Positions 8,502 through 18,483 of a stretch of DNA of 64,000 bases are shown here, piece by piece (the stretch's first letter is position 1; each line of letters starts with the position of its first letter). The stretch spans positions 33,924 to 97,923 of the forward strand of contig MKVL01000010.1 of the NCBI GenBank assembly GCA_001899205.1. The letters are read 5' to 3'. Below the pieces are notes generated by a model, which made no database searches, was not told the DNA's origin, and saw only the letters and a program-made list of their open reading frames with translations. Source of the stretch: Mesorhizobium sp. 65-26. GTDB taxonomy: Bacteria > Pseudomonadota > Alphaproteobacteria > Rhizobiales > Rhizobiaceae. The translations under genes were made by a program, and so were the position numbers.

Positions 8502-8517
8502 GTTTTCCCCTCTCGCA

Positions 8518-9804
8518 TCACTCGGCGACACCTCCCTTTTCCCATCGCGACTTCTCGAACATCATGCGCCTGATCATGCTGATTGCCGGAACGGCCAGCA
8601 ACAGCGCCATGGCAATAAGGTAGTTCGACCAAATCGGCACATCGTATCGAATGGCGACGGTGACGGGCAGCGGCGATGACGGCTTGGCGAACAGGCCAGC
8701 ATCGGGTTCGATCAGCAATTTGTAGGTGCCGGGCGGGACGGGTGGCAACAGCACCGTGCCGTTGTTGCCGCCTTCTTCCCAGTCGCCGTCGGAATCAGTC
8801 CCGCGATAGTGCTCCAGCGACTGAAATGCAGGATAGCTCTCATTGGTGTCGACGTTGACGAGCGCCATGTCGAGTTCAAGCCAGTCATTGATGAGGTAGG
8901 CTCCGGTCTCGATCTCTATATTGCCGCTTCTGTTCAATCGAAATGTTCCGGACGATAAGGTTTTGCCCTTGTCGGCCGCGGTCAACTGATAGGTCTGCGA
9001 GCCGACGAGCGCGTTTGCCGAGATCGCCAGCGAAGTCAACTGAAGCATCGTGGCTGCTATCACCGCAAAGCCAATGACCATCAGCGACGGCTTGTGCGGA
9101 TTGACCTGGCTGACGCCGGCGGACGAGGGCGTGCGCAAGGGCGTATTGAAGGCCGTTGCGACGGCACGCGCGTCGAGATACTCGCCCTCGGACACGATGA
9201 TCTCGGCGTCGTTCTTCTCGACCATCAGCCGATAGGGCGGCGCGATATAATCGGTCACGGCGGTCACGTCCGCGGTCGATGCGCGCCAGAAGAACTCGCC
9301 GGCGACGTAGGTGGTGCGCGCGAAGCCCTTGCCGAAGAACTGGTAGCTGCGTCCGTTCGCTTCGATCCAGCCTTGCTTGCCCGCCTCCGGCACATCGCGG
9401 TTGAGCATTTTGACCAATGTCCAATGGCCGTATTCCTCGACCAGGAAGCGATAGCCACGGTAAGGGTTGAACAGCAGGTATTCGGTCCAGCGAAAATCGC
9501 CGGGCCCGTCGCTGCGCCGCATATAGCCGACGACTTCCCATTCGATATCGCTGAGCCGGGCTCGCGCGCCGATCGGGATCTCGGCGTCCTGCATCGCCGA
9601 TTGCGCCGCCTCGATGATGCGAAGGTTCTCATCGGCCACGTCGATCAGGGATGAACACTGGCTGCAAGTGGCGCTGATCGACTGGCCAACCGCGCGCAGC
9701 GTGACCGTCCCGCCGCAACTCGGGCAGGCGAAGGTGCGCGGCCTGCCGGGCGCGCGAGGCGGCACCGGCTGGGCGGGCGGCGAGCCCGAAGGCTGGTCGT
9801 CCAT
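8518..9804 (-). CDS. Zinc-ribbon DUF4178 protein with extracytoplasmic domain
   Basis: 428 residues. A Pro-rich leader is followed by a four-cysteine zinc ribbon (Cys27, Cys30, Cys47, Cys50), then a DUF4178 domain (about 70-220, with WEVVGYMRR and EYLLFNPYRGYRFLVE). A transmembrane helix near residues 255-275 (VIGFAVIAATMLQLTSLAIS), a roughly 125-residue beta-rich segment likely outside the membrane, and a second helix near 395-415 (NYLIAMALLLAVPAISMI) complete it. The start ATG at 9804 overlaps the stop of the preceding DUF4178 gene by one base (TGATG), which rules out the longer upstream start. DUF4178 function is unknown, and the domain recurs with DUF350, SPFH and polyamine genes. Confidence 0.88.
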   Translation of the reverse strand: MDDQPSGSPPAQPVPPRAPGRPRTFACPSCGGTVTLRAVGQSISATCSQCSSLIDVADENLRIIEAAQSAMQDAEIPIGARARLSDIEWEVVGYMRRSDGPGDFRWTEYLLFNPYRGYRFLVEEYGHWTLVKMLNRDVPEAGKQGWIEANGRSYQFFGKGFARTTYVAGEFFWRASTADVTAVTDYIAPPYRLMVEKNDAEIIVSEGEYLDARAVATAFNTPLRTPSSAGVSQVNPHKPSLMVIGFAVIAATMLQLTSLAISANALVGSQTYQLTAADKGKTLSSGTFRLNRSGNIEIETGAYLINDWLELDMALVNVDTNESYPAFQSLEHYRGTDSDGDWEEGGNNGTVLLPPVPPGTYKLLIEPDAGLFAKPSSPLPVTVAIRYDVPIWSNYLIAMALLLAVPAISMIRRMMFEKSRWEKGGVAE

Positions 9805-10481
9805 CACCACCCCTCCAGCGGTCGCAGGTTCGTAAAGCGCAAGGCATCCCACTCCACGTAGCGGCCGACATAGGCACGGGCCCTGTGGCCGTCATGGTCG
9901 AGTGTGGCGAACTCGCCTCCCACGCCGATGCAGTCGACGGCGACCGTCCGACGGCCCTTGGGCGCGGCGAAGGGCAGCTCACCCTCGGATCCGAGGCATG
10001 TCGCCAGCTTGATGTCGACGGCGCGCAACGTCGTGCCGCCCAGCTCCACCAGAAAACCGGGCTTCGCTTCATCGGCGCCCTCGCCACCTGTCAGGAGTGG
10101 CAGGCAGTATTCGAAAGTCTGGGCGACGTCGCGGGGCAAGACCCCTTCCAGCTCGAAGCTGACGGAAAAGGACCCCTGCGCCTCGCCGATCCAGCCGCGC
10201 CGGCCATCCGCCATCAACAGGTGCCACTCGTTCCACAGCCCGTCGCGCCAGCCGATCTTCAGCCGCCCGATAAGCGTGAAGGGCTGGTCTTCGAAATAGC
10301 CGCCACTGCCCAGTTGCAAAGGGCTCATGTCTTCCGGCAGGGCGGCCATCACGCCGATCGACGTCACGTCGACATCCCCGCGCACCACCATGGACTGGCA
10401 ATAAGGGCAAACGGCATAGACCGATTGCGCCGATCGGAAAGTGACGTCCGCGCCGCAGGACGGACAGGCGAACTTGCGCAT
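9804..10481 (-). CDS. Zinc-ribbon DUF4178 protein, soluble
   Basis: 225 residues. The N-terminal zinc ribbon uses Cys6, Cys9, Cys25 and Cys28 (FACPSCG and AVCPYCQ) and is followed by one DUF4178 domain (about 45-200) with LIGRLKIGWRDGLWNEW and MADGRRGWIGEAQG. No signal peptide or membrane helix is visible, so it is probably cytosolic, perhaps bridging the SPFH protein and the membrane-anchored DUF4178 paralogue. It is coupled to the latter by a TGATG overlap and lies 79 bp downstream of the SPFH gene. The architecture recalls the zinc-ribbon plus SPFH pairing in the B. subtilis pspA-ydjGHI operon, although no PspA is present here. Confidence 0.87.
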   Translation of the reverse strand: MRKFACPSCGADVTFRSAQSVYAVCPYCQSMVVRGDVDVTSIGVMAALPEDMSPLQLGSGGYFEDQPFTLIGRLKIGWRDGLWNEWHLLMADGRRGWIGEAQGSFSVSFELEGVLPRDVAQTFEYCLPLLTGGEGADEAKPGFLVELGGTTLRAVDIKLATCLGSEGELPFAAPKGRRTVAVDCIGVGGEFATLDHDGHRARAYVGRYVEWDALRFTNLRPLEGW

Positions 10482-10560
10482 GAAAACCCTGGTTTGGCGA
10501 TTGGCTGCGCCGGACCCTCCCGGCGCCGCAAGACTTGGAAAGGCGGAGTCCGCCTCCGGC

Positions 10561-11574
10561 TCACTTGATGCGGGACAACAGTTCGGCCTTCTTGGTGTCG
10601 AATTCCTGCTGCGTCAGGATTCCCTTGGCGAGCAGGCCGCCGAGCTTCTCGAGAAGCTGGATCGGGTCCTCGGCCGGTTGGGCTGCCACAGGCTGGACCT
10701 GCGGTGCCGTGGTGGCGGCATTGGCCAAGCCCTGCGTCATGGCTTGCCCGATGGCCAGACCCGCTCCCAGGCCGGCTCCCGCGCCGGCCAGGCCGCCCGG
10801 ATTCTCGGCGGCGAGCGGGATCGATTCGGCGGTCTGGAACTGGGCGTAGCGATTGAGGTCGCCAAGCATGTTCATCGAACTCACCTTGTCGAGGACACGC
10901 TGCAGTTCCTCTGGCAGCGACAGGCTCTGCACGTAGAAATTCTTGATGTCGATGCCGTAGTTCCCGAGCGCCGGCGCGATTGCCTCCGCCAGCTTCTGCG
11001 AGAACGCTTCCTGGTTGGCCGCCATGTCGACAAAGGCGATGTTGCTCTGGCCCAGCGTGGCGCCGATGGCCGTGAGGATGATACCGCGCAGTTGCCCTTC
11101 GATCGCCTCGGAGGTGGAGCGCTCGGCCGTTCCGACCAGGCGCGACCAGAACTCCTCCACATCGCCTACCGCATAGGAATAATTGCCAAAGGCACGAATG
11201 CGGATCGGCCCGTATTCCTTGTCGCGGATGGTGAGAGGCTGGGTGGTGCCCCATTTGCGGTCGATCTGGTCCTTGGTGTCGAAGAAGTACACGTCCGACT
11301 TGAAGGGGGACTCGAAGAACTTGTCCCAGTTCTTCAGATAGGTCAGCACCGGCAGCGTCTGGGTGTTGAGCGTGTAGGTGCCGGGCCCGAAGATGTCGGC
11401 GATCTTGCCCTCATTGAAGAAGGCCGCCTTCTGCGTCTCGCGCACCACCAGTTGGGCGCCGTTCTGAATTTCCATGCCGGACATCGGGAAGCGATAAGCC
11501 AGCACACCCGGCTCGTCGGCAGTCCATTGGATGACATCGATAAATTGCTTGGAAATGAAATCCAGAATGCCCAT
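10561..11574 (-). CDS. SPFH domain protein with C-terminal SHOCT motif (YdjI-like)
   Basis: 337 residues. An SPFH/virion-core-like domain covers about 1-245 (MSGMEIQNGAQLVVRE, KWGTTQPLTIRDKEYGPIRI, FYVQSLSLPEELQ), then a Gly/Ala-rich linker (265-285) and a SHOCT-like C-terminus (LEKLGGLLAKGILTQQEFDTKK, broken here by nothing and ending LLSRIK). SPFH proteins of this type organise membranes, and in B. subtilis YdjI recruits PspA, as established for that relative. It is the first gene of the nine-gene cluster. A G-rich ribosome site (GTGAGGGGGC) lies directly before the ATG. The promoter must lie in the 427-bp region shared with the divergent SMR gene. Confidence 0.9.
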   Translation of the reverse strand: MGILDFISKQFIDVIQWTADEPGVLAYRFPMSGMEIQNGAQLVVRETQKAAFFNEGKIADIFGPGTYTLNTQTLPVLTYLKNWDKFFESPFKSDVYFFDTKDQIDRKWGTTQPLTIRDKEYGPIRIRAFGNYSYAVGDVEEFWSRLVGTAERSTSEAIEGQLRGIILTAIGATLGQSNIAFVDMAANQEAFSQKLAEAIAPALGNYGIDIKNFYVQSLSLPEELQRVLDKVSSMNMLGDLNRYAQFQTAESIPLAAENPGGLAGAGAGLGAGLAIGQAMTQGLANAATTAPQVQPVAAQPAEDPIQLLEKLGGLLAKGILTQQEFDTKKAELLSRIK

Positions 11575-12001
11575 GCCCCCTCACTCCATTTCGACGGATC
11601 TAACCTGATACAGCCTGTCCGACCTAGCACAGCGAACAAAATGAGGAAGACTATTCCAAGGTTCGAAGAGCCGTGATAACTGGCCCTTTATTAGCTGGTC
11701 GCCAGCATCGAACACAACCACTTTGTGAGATATGTTCGTTCGATGTTTGTTCAGTCGCGCGCGGCTTTCGGGCTCGAAAAATGCACCAGCCACCTGTCCC
11801 GCCCACGATGCGCTCCAGCATCATGCCTTCGCGCCCTTCATCCTCGTGCCGAAGCCGGTTTGACCGCCCCAACTCCACCGACAATTCGATAGCTTCTGTC
11901 GCGCTGTCGGTTATGTTGAGAATCACAGTCGAATTTTAACTCCGGCGCGTCCGGCCCGCCTTGCCGGCGGGCTCTGTCGGTGTCTGCGAAGCGAGCATCC
12001 G
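11575..12001. other. Divergent intergenic region between the SPFH cluster and the SMR gene
   Basis: 427 bp between two divergent starts, so it must carry both promoters. I cannot place a convincing -35/-10 pair. A GTG-initiated minus-strand frame (11651-11926, 91 codons, start VILNITDSATEAIELSVELG) has plausible composition at its 5' end but no visible ribosome site and no recognised family; I leave it uncalled. A perfect 7-bp hairpin (GCCCGCC-TTGCC-GGCGGGC, 11954-11972) sits 30 bp before the SMR start. It does not carry the ACGR loops of guanidine riboswitches. Confidence 0.5.
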
Positions 12002-12319
12002 ATGGCGTGGATATACATACTTCTGGCTGATGTGTTCGAGATCGCCTGGCCTTTCGTCCTGAAACGCACGGCCGGGCTTCCGAAGTGGACGACGGCATTG
12101 CTGGCGGTCGCCATCACGCTTCCGATTTTCTTCCTGCTGGGGGAATCGGTGAAGCGCCTGCCTGCTTCCACGGTCTATGCGAGCTTCGTGGGGATCGGCA
12201 CCGTGGGGACGGCGGTCGTCGGCATCACCCTCTTCGGCGAGAGCGCGAATATCGGCCGCGTCGGCTCCTTCGTGCTGATCCTTGTCGGCGTGCTCGGCCT
12301 GAAGCTGTTTTCCGAATAG
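12002..12319 (+). CDS. SMR family small multidrug or guanidinium exporter
   Basis: 105 residues with four transmembrane helices. The essential membrane glutamate is present as Glu13 in LLADVFEIAWPFVLK. The second half has the family's GIGTVGTAVVGITLFGES and the terminal VLGLKLF. The sequence leans towards the SugE/Gdx subtype (guanidinium exporters) rather than EmrE, but no guanidine riboswitch is evident upstream. SMR proteins often work as homodimers or as paired genes; no second copy is adjacent. It is transcribed away from the polyamine cluster, so co-function is not implied. Confidence 0.85.
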   Translation: MAWIYILLADVFEIAWPFVLKRTAGLPKWTTALLAVAITLPIFFLLGESVKRLPASTVYASFVGIGTVGTAVVGITLFGESANIGRVGSFVLILVGVLGLKLFSE

Positions 12320-12372
12320 TCCGCGCCGGCCAGGCAGCTACGTCTTACCACTACGCAGCGACGGAAGATTCG

Positions 12373-12951
12373 CTAGAAATCGGGTTTTATAGGCGGGACT
12401 GAAATGTCCGATCGATAAAACCAACGCCTTGTCCATTCGAATGAACCTTCGCAAACTGCTTTGAGCGGCCTGTATTTCGGCTTCTCGATCCAGATATTAC
12501 AGCGATACCATTGCGTTTGTTCCGTGTTGGCTTTGCCATATTCGGATTTCAAGGCCCTGTTATACTCGAATACAATGGTCCTCACTCCGTCAACCGTGGC
12601 CTCGTAGAGTCGACGACAATTGTCCGGCTCGAGCGAACGGGCATCGATCTTAATAAGCGATCGGCTTTCGGCGCGCCAAGGTTCGTAGGGGTGGTCGCGC
12701 CGATACACGGTATCCGAAGTGTAGATCAGCTCCTGGACGGCCAGCTGAGGCTCATCGCCAAATCTTTGAAATCTGGATGTCATCTGAAGCGAGGACGCAT
12801 GGCTTACCCACTCGTTTGCTTGCCGCAGGGGCGCACATTCCTCAGGAAAAGCTTTGGTCTCGGAGTAGGCCTCAGCCGTCACCGGAAGCCCAATGCAAAT
12901 AGCAACCGTAACAAACGATATTAGGATTCTGCCCAGCGTTAATTTAGTCAT
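12373..12951 (-). CDS. Secreted hypothetical protein
   Basis: 192 residues from the ATG at 12951 (MTKLTLGRILISFVTVAIC). A signal peptide with probable cleavage after AEA (about residue 28) is clear. The mature part is Arg/Tyr/Trp-rich with two candidate disulfide pairs (ECAPLRQ, DNCRRLY, YRCNIWIE, KAVCEGS) and no family I recognise. A longer start at 12999 would put residues ahead of the signal peptide and is disfavoured. Codon use is less GC-rich than that of its neighbours, suggesting an accessory gene. It stands alone between the convergent SMR gene and the divergent ygiQ. Confidence 0.7.
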   Translation of the reverse strand: MTKLTLGRILISFVTVAICIGLPVTAEAYSETKAFPEECAPLRQANEWVSHASSLQMTSRFQRFGDEPQLAVQELIYTSDTVYRRDHPYEPWRAESRSLIKIDARSLEPDNCRRLYEATVDGVRTIVFEYNRALKSEYGKANTEQTQWYRCNIWIEKPKYRPLKAVCEGSFEWTRRWFYRSDISVPPIKPDF

Positions 12952-13229
12952 AGGTACATAGACCCGTGATCCAGTGTTAATGCCACTGGAGCACAGCATA
13001 TTTTTGACGAAACCACATCATACCACGCGCCACAGGTTTTCTGCGACTGTAACGAGATCATTGGTCCAATCGCTAGATTGGAACAACCATGCCGAGCGTT
13101 GGAGCTCGCCGAAGCACTCCCGGCGCCGCGCCTGCCTGCCTGAATTCCAACTCAAGACCCGCCTATCTCTTGGGAGGCCGGGTCGAGCTTCATTGAATTC
13201 GCCCTGGCGGCATCCTATAGGTCGACACC

Positions 13230-15263
<2,034 letters not shown>

Positions 15264-15390
15264 GGCGGGTGGGGATGGTGGTGTCTCTGGAGTGCACCAT
15301 TGACATGGCTGATCTGCCGGTTTGCGGCGCGAGCCGGGAGATCCGACTTGCGGCGGCTTCCTTGCGTCCCGTTTCGGGCCGGCAATGGTG

Positions 15391-16144
15391 GAAATATTCA
15401 TAGACGCGGCCAGCAGGTCGCGCGCCTTGCTCCGTTCAGCGCCCAGCGCAATGTTGGAGACGAGGTCGATCAGTTCGCCCAGCATCACCGCGTTGAGCGC
15501 CGGCCCGCTGTATTCCTTGAGCAATACACCCTTCAGGCTGTCGTTGCGCTTCTCGATCGCCAGCATCGCTTGGTCGATCAGCTTCCCGATCGAGGGTTGT
15601 CGCACATTTGCCTGCAGATGCGACCGGCGCGCTTCCTTCGGCACCCAGAAGACAATCTCGGCCGCGTATTTGTCCAGATCTTCGGCCCCATCCGGATAGT
15701 CTGCCAACAGTTCCGCACGCTTGGCCTCGAAGTCGTCCGAAATATGTTTCAGGAATATCAGCCGAGCGCAACATGCTTGTAGTCCGACGGCTCCATGTTG
15801 CCGCGCAGCTTGTAGTCCGTCTTGAAGAGCTCGGTCTCGAAGCCGAGGGTGGCGCCATTCGATTTGGCGGGCCGAGAGGTTCTAGCTGTGGTGGCTTCCC
15901 GTACCTCCTGAGCGGCTAGCGCTGGCGGTGCATTCGCCTCGCCGGCAGCCCTTACGAGAAACGATACTGACCCGCCACGGCCACGACCAGCGACGATGGT
16001 CGCGTCAGCGAGCAGTGCGCCACGAGCTGCCGCGTAGCGTTCTTCATCCCAGCCAAGGAAGGTGCGAAGCTATTGATTGCCCGCTGTGCCTCCGTGTGCA
16101 GCAAGGGCACTGAGCAGCTTCTCCCGATCTGTCTCGCCCGTCAT
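15391..16144 (-). pseudogene. hsdM: Remnant of type I restriction-modification methyltransferase hsdM
   Basis: Translating the minus strand from ATG 16144 gives an HsdM N-terminal winged-helix segment (MTGETDREKLLSALAAHGG) interrupted by a TAG at 16070-16072, then FLGWDEERYAAARGALLAD and GRGRGGSVSFL, a linker, and the HsdM N-domain (NMEPSDYKHVALG). A missing base near 15761 shifts the frame; the next frame gives LIFLKHISDDFEAKRAELL and on to DLVSNIALGAERSKARDLL. A second missing base near 15410 precedes GRVYEYF, after which homology stops. The methyltransferase core with its NPPF/NPPY motif is absent. No hsdS or hsdR is nearby. The gene is therefore dead by one nonsense change, two frameshifts and a 3' deletion. 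Confidence 0.85.
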
Positions 16145-16176
16145 CGGACCTCCCCGCGAATCCCGTCGGTGCTTTT

Positions 16177-16689
16177 CTATCGGTCTAGCACGAACTTTTT
16201 CGCATAGCGGCAGAGGAAATCTTCGAGTTGCCATGGCTCAAGCCGGCGCAGGGCATGGGGGAATGCATCAACCCTTGCCACTTTCCCCCGAACTCCAAGG
16301 AGGCGCGCGCCCTTGCGCGTGCCGGCGTGCAGGTAAACGAGGTCCGGTTCGATCCCGAGAAATGAGCCGATCCTGAATGCTACGTCGTAAGTGAGGAGTT
16401 CTCCCGCTCCTCGTATCGGTCCACATATCCGTTCGACCTGGCCATGGAGGTCCCGGAAAGCCTTTGCCGCCGATACTTCGTGCTCCCGCTCCAGAAGCTG
16501 GGCTGCAACGTTGCGCAGGATCGCTGACGGTACTCGCCGCTGATGCGACATCCTCCGACCGAACCGATCCACAGAGAGAGCGGCATTGCGGATCGCCGAC
16601 TGCAAGTCCTCGGCCTTCGGCAATTCTTCCAGACAGAGGTTGCAGGCGTCCGGACTGGCCAAATACTCGTCGACGTACTCCTCAAGCAT
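16177..16689 (-). CDS. Hypothetical protein upstream of the hsdM remnant
   Basis: 170 residues from ATG 16689, chosen for the strong ribosome site CGGAGG about 5 bases upstream. An alternative start at 16740 adds 17 residues. Features: an acidic N-terminus with a CNLC motif (SPDACNLCLEELPKAED), a basic middle, and a C-terminal segment YDVAFRIGSFLGIEPDLVYLH with ALRRLEPWQLEDFLCRYAKK. No family recognised. It ends 32 bp before the hsdM remnant on the same strand, so the two were probably co-transcribed and may have arrived together as a mobile restriction cassette. Confidence 0.65.
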   Translation of the reverse strand: MLEEYVDEYLASPDACNLCLEELPKAEDLQSAIRNAALSVDRFGRRMSHQRRVPSAILRNVAAQLLEREHEVSAAKAFRDLHGQVERICGPIRGAGELLTYDVAFRIGSFLGIEPDLVYLHAGTRKGARLLGVRGKVARVDAFPHALRRLEPWQLEDFLCRYAKKFVLDR

Positions 16690-16923
16690 TGCGGCCTCCG
16701 TAGGACAACCATGCAGAGAAGCGCTTGCTGTCGCAAGCATGATCTGTCGCCCCCTTCAGCAATGATCGCGGCGCATATGCAATTGGTCACTCTTTCATTT
16801 CTAAGTCCCATCCAGCGACCGATGCAACCTATGGATGCCCCCGTCGCGATCAATCTGGTGGGTCCGCTTAAATGCTTTGCTGGCCAAAACCAGTCAGTCT
16901 GCTACCGGCCCCATTCGAGCCAT

Positions 16924-18369
16924 TCAAAAAGCGGATCGCGAGTGGCTATGGGCGGCCCCTCCTTGCGCCTCCGCCTCCCGCTGCATCACAGCCGCGAAGA
17001 AACCATCCGTATCGTTGCGGGCGGGCGTCAGCGACAGGTAATCCGGATGGGTTGAATTGGTCAGCAGCGGCGCGGCTTCGTGGAGCGGCACGGCGCGAAA
17101 GGCGGGATGCGCGGCCAGGAAAGCGGCCACCTGTTCCTCGTTTTCCTCGGGCAGCATGGAGCATGTCGCGTAGACCAGCCGGCCGCCTGGTTTCACCAGG
17201 CGCGCCGCGCTCGTGAGAATCCGGGCCTGCAGCGAGACGAGGTTGTCCAGACCCTGTTCCTCCTGCGCGCGCCAGCGCGCATCGGGGTTGCGTCGCCATG
17301 TGCCGGTGCCGCTGCATGGCGCGTCGACCAGCACGCGATCGAAACCGCCCTTGTGGCGCTTGATCCACTTATCCGTCTCGCTGGTCAGGAGCCGGGTCTC
17401 GATGTTGTGCAGTCCGGCCCGCCGGAAGCGCTCGGCGCCGCGCTTCAAACGGCCTTCCATGACGTCGCAGGCGACGACGTGGCCCTTGTTGTTCATCTGC
17501 GCGGCGATGGCCAATGTCTTGCCGCCGGCGCCGGCGCAGAAATCGACGACGCGGTCGCCCGGCCGGGCATCGACCAGCATGGCGACAAGCTGCGAGCCCT
17601 CATCCTGGATCTCGACCTCGCCGCTTTTCAGCATCGGCAGGCTCGCCAGCGAGGGGCGTTCATCCACACGAATGCCGTAAGGCGCGATGGCAGAGGCCTC
17701 CGCCCGCAAGCCAAGCGCCTTCAACGCGCCAAGCATGGCCTCGCGCGTCGACCTGATCGGGTTGACGCGCAGGTCGAGCGGCGCCGGCGTCAGAAGCGCG
17801 GCCATCTCGTCCGCAAATGCTTGCCCGAAACGGCGGCGCAGGGGATCGGCGGCCCAAGACGGGCATTCGAGGCGCACCTCTTCCGGCATGCCGGGATGGT
17901 CGATCGCGCATCCCCGCAGTTTGGCCAGCAGCGCGAGCTCGTCATCCGTCAGCATGGCCGGCGCGAATTTCGCGCCATTGAACAGGCGCTTGATCTGGTC
18001 GGGCGTCCTGCCTTCTCGTGGAGCATCGGACCGAAAAGTGTATTCGGTTTTCGGTTTATTCCGATGCTCAATCAAAGTGTTAGAGCGTCCTTTGTGCGTC
18101 CGATTGGACGCACGGCGCTCCAGCGTAAGCCATGCGAGCAGCCGGTTGCGGGACGTATCCTCGCGCCCATGCCTCGCCAGCCACCAGCCAAGCCGCGCAT
18201 GGTGCCGCAGCAGCGCATGGAGCAGATCCAGGATCCGGCCACGGTCCTTGTCGCCGATATAGCGCCGGGCCCGAAACCAGGCCGAGACGACAGCATCGGC
18301 GGGACGCGCGACAGTGTCGACTTCATCGATAAGCTCAAGGGTGGCTTGCAGGCAGGCGGAAGGGGTCAC
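16924..18369 (-). CDS. RsmB/NOP family RNA m5C methyltransferase with in-frame repeat insertion
   Basis: 481 residues. The C-terminal two-thirds is a Rossmann methyltransferase: SAM site VVDFCAGAGGKTLAIAAQM, the first catalytic-type Cys in VDAPCSGTGTWRRNP and the second, conserved Cys in YATCSMLPEENEEQV, so the domain looks active on rRNA or tRNA cytosine. The N-terminal part is the NusB-like/RsmB-associated region. Between about residues 84 and 118 (ERRASNRTHKGRS to RSDAPRE) the protein is encoded by a palindromic repeat (18021-18120) inserted in frame; relatives are expected to run directly from AWLTL into EGRTPDQIKRLF. The reading frame is intact, so a functional enzyme with an extra loop is likely. 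Confidence 0.92.
   Translation of the reverse strand: MTPSACLQATLELIDEVDTVARPADAVVSAWFRARRYIGDKDRGRILDLLHALLRHHARLGWWLARHGREDTSRNRLLAWLTLERRASNRTHKGRSNTLIEHRNKPKTEYTFRSDAPREGRTPDQIKRLFNGAKFAPAMLTDDELALLAKLRGCAIDHPGMPEEVRLECPSWAADPLRRRFGQAFADEMAALLTPAPLDLRVNPIRSTREAMLGALKALGLRAEASAIAPYGIRVDERPSLASLPMLKSGEVEIQDEGSQLVAMLVDARPGDRVVDFCAGAGGKTLAIAAQMNNKGHVVACDVMEGRLKRGAERFRRAGLHNIETRLLTSETDKWIKRHKGGFDRVLVDAPCSGTGTWRRNPDARWRAQEEQGLDNLVSLQARILTSAARLVKPGGRLVYATCSMLPEENEEQVAAFLAAHPAFRAVPLHEAAPLLTNSTHPDYLSLTPARNDTDGFFAAVMQREAEAQGGAAHSHSRSAF
18021..18120. repeat. Palindromic intragenic repeat inside the RsmB-family gene
   Basis: About 100 bp made of two hairpins. The first has perfect 10-bp outer arms GAGCATCGGA (18021-18030) and TCCGATGCTC (18060-18069) with inner arms CCGAAAA and TTTTCGG. 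The second has 8-bp arms GTGCGTCC (18094-18101) and GGACGCAC (18106-18113) around GATT. The structure matches short palindromic elements that are abundant between genes in rhizobia; here it lies inside a coding region and stays in frame with no stop. Confidence 0.8.
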
Positions 18370-18483
18370 GGGCGTGGGTCAGGCTGAAAAAACGCAGATA
18401 TAGGCGACAGAATTGCTTCTGACCATTGTCCGCGTGTCAGTGGTGTCGGCAGGCTGGGCCGATCGGACAGTAGCTTCTCGGGG

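Noticed and set aside
11651-11926. 91-codon minus-strand frame upstream of the SPFH gene
   Set aside because: GTG start, no ribosome site and no recognisable family; the 3' half loses coding character. Kept only as a remark in the intergenic entry.
11954-11972. Hairpin before the SMR gene as a guanidine riboswitch
   Set aside because: The loop is TTGCC, not the ACGR loops of guanidine-II, and no conserved guanidine-I core is visible.
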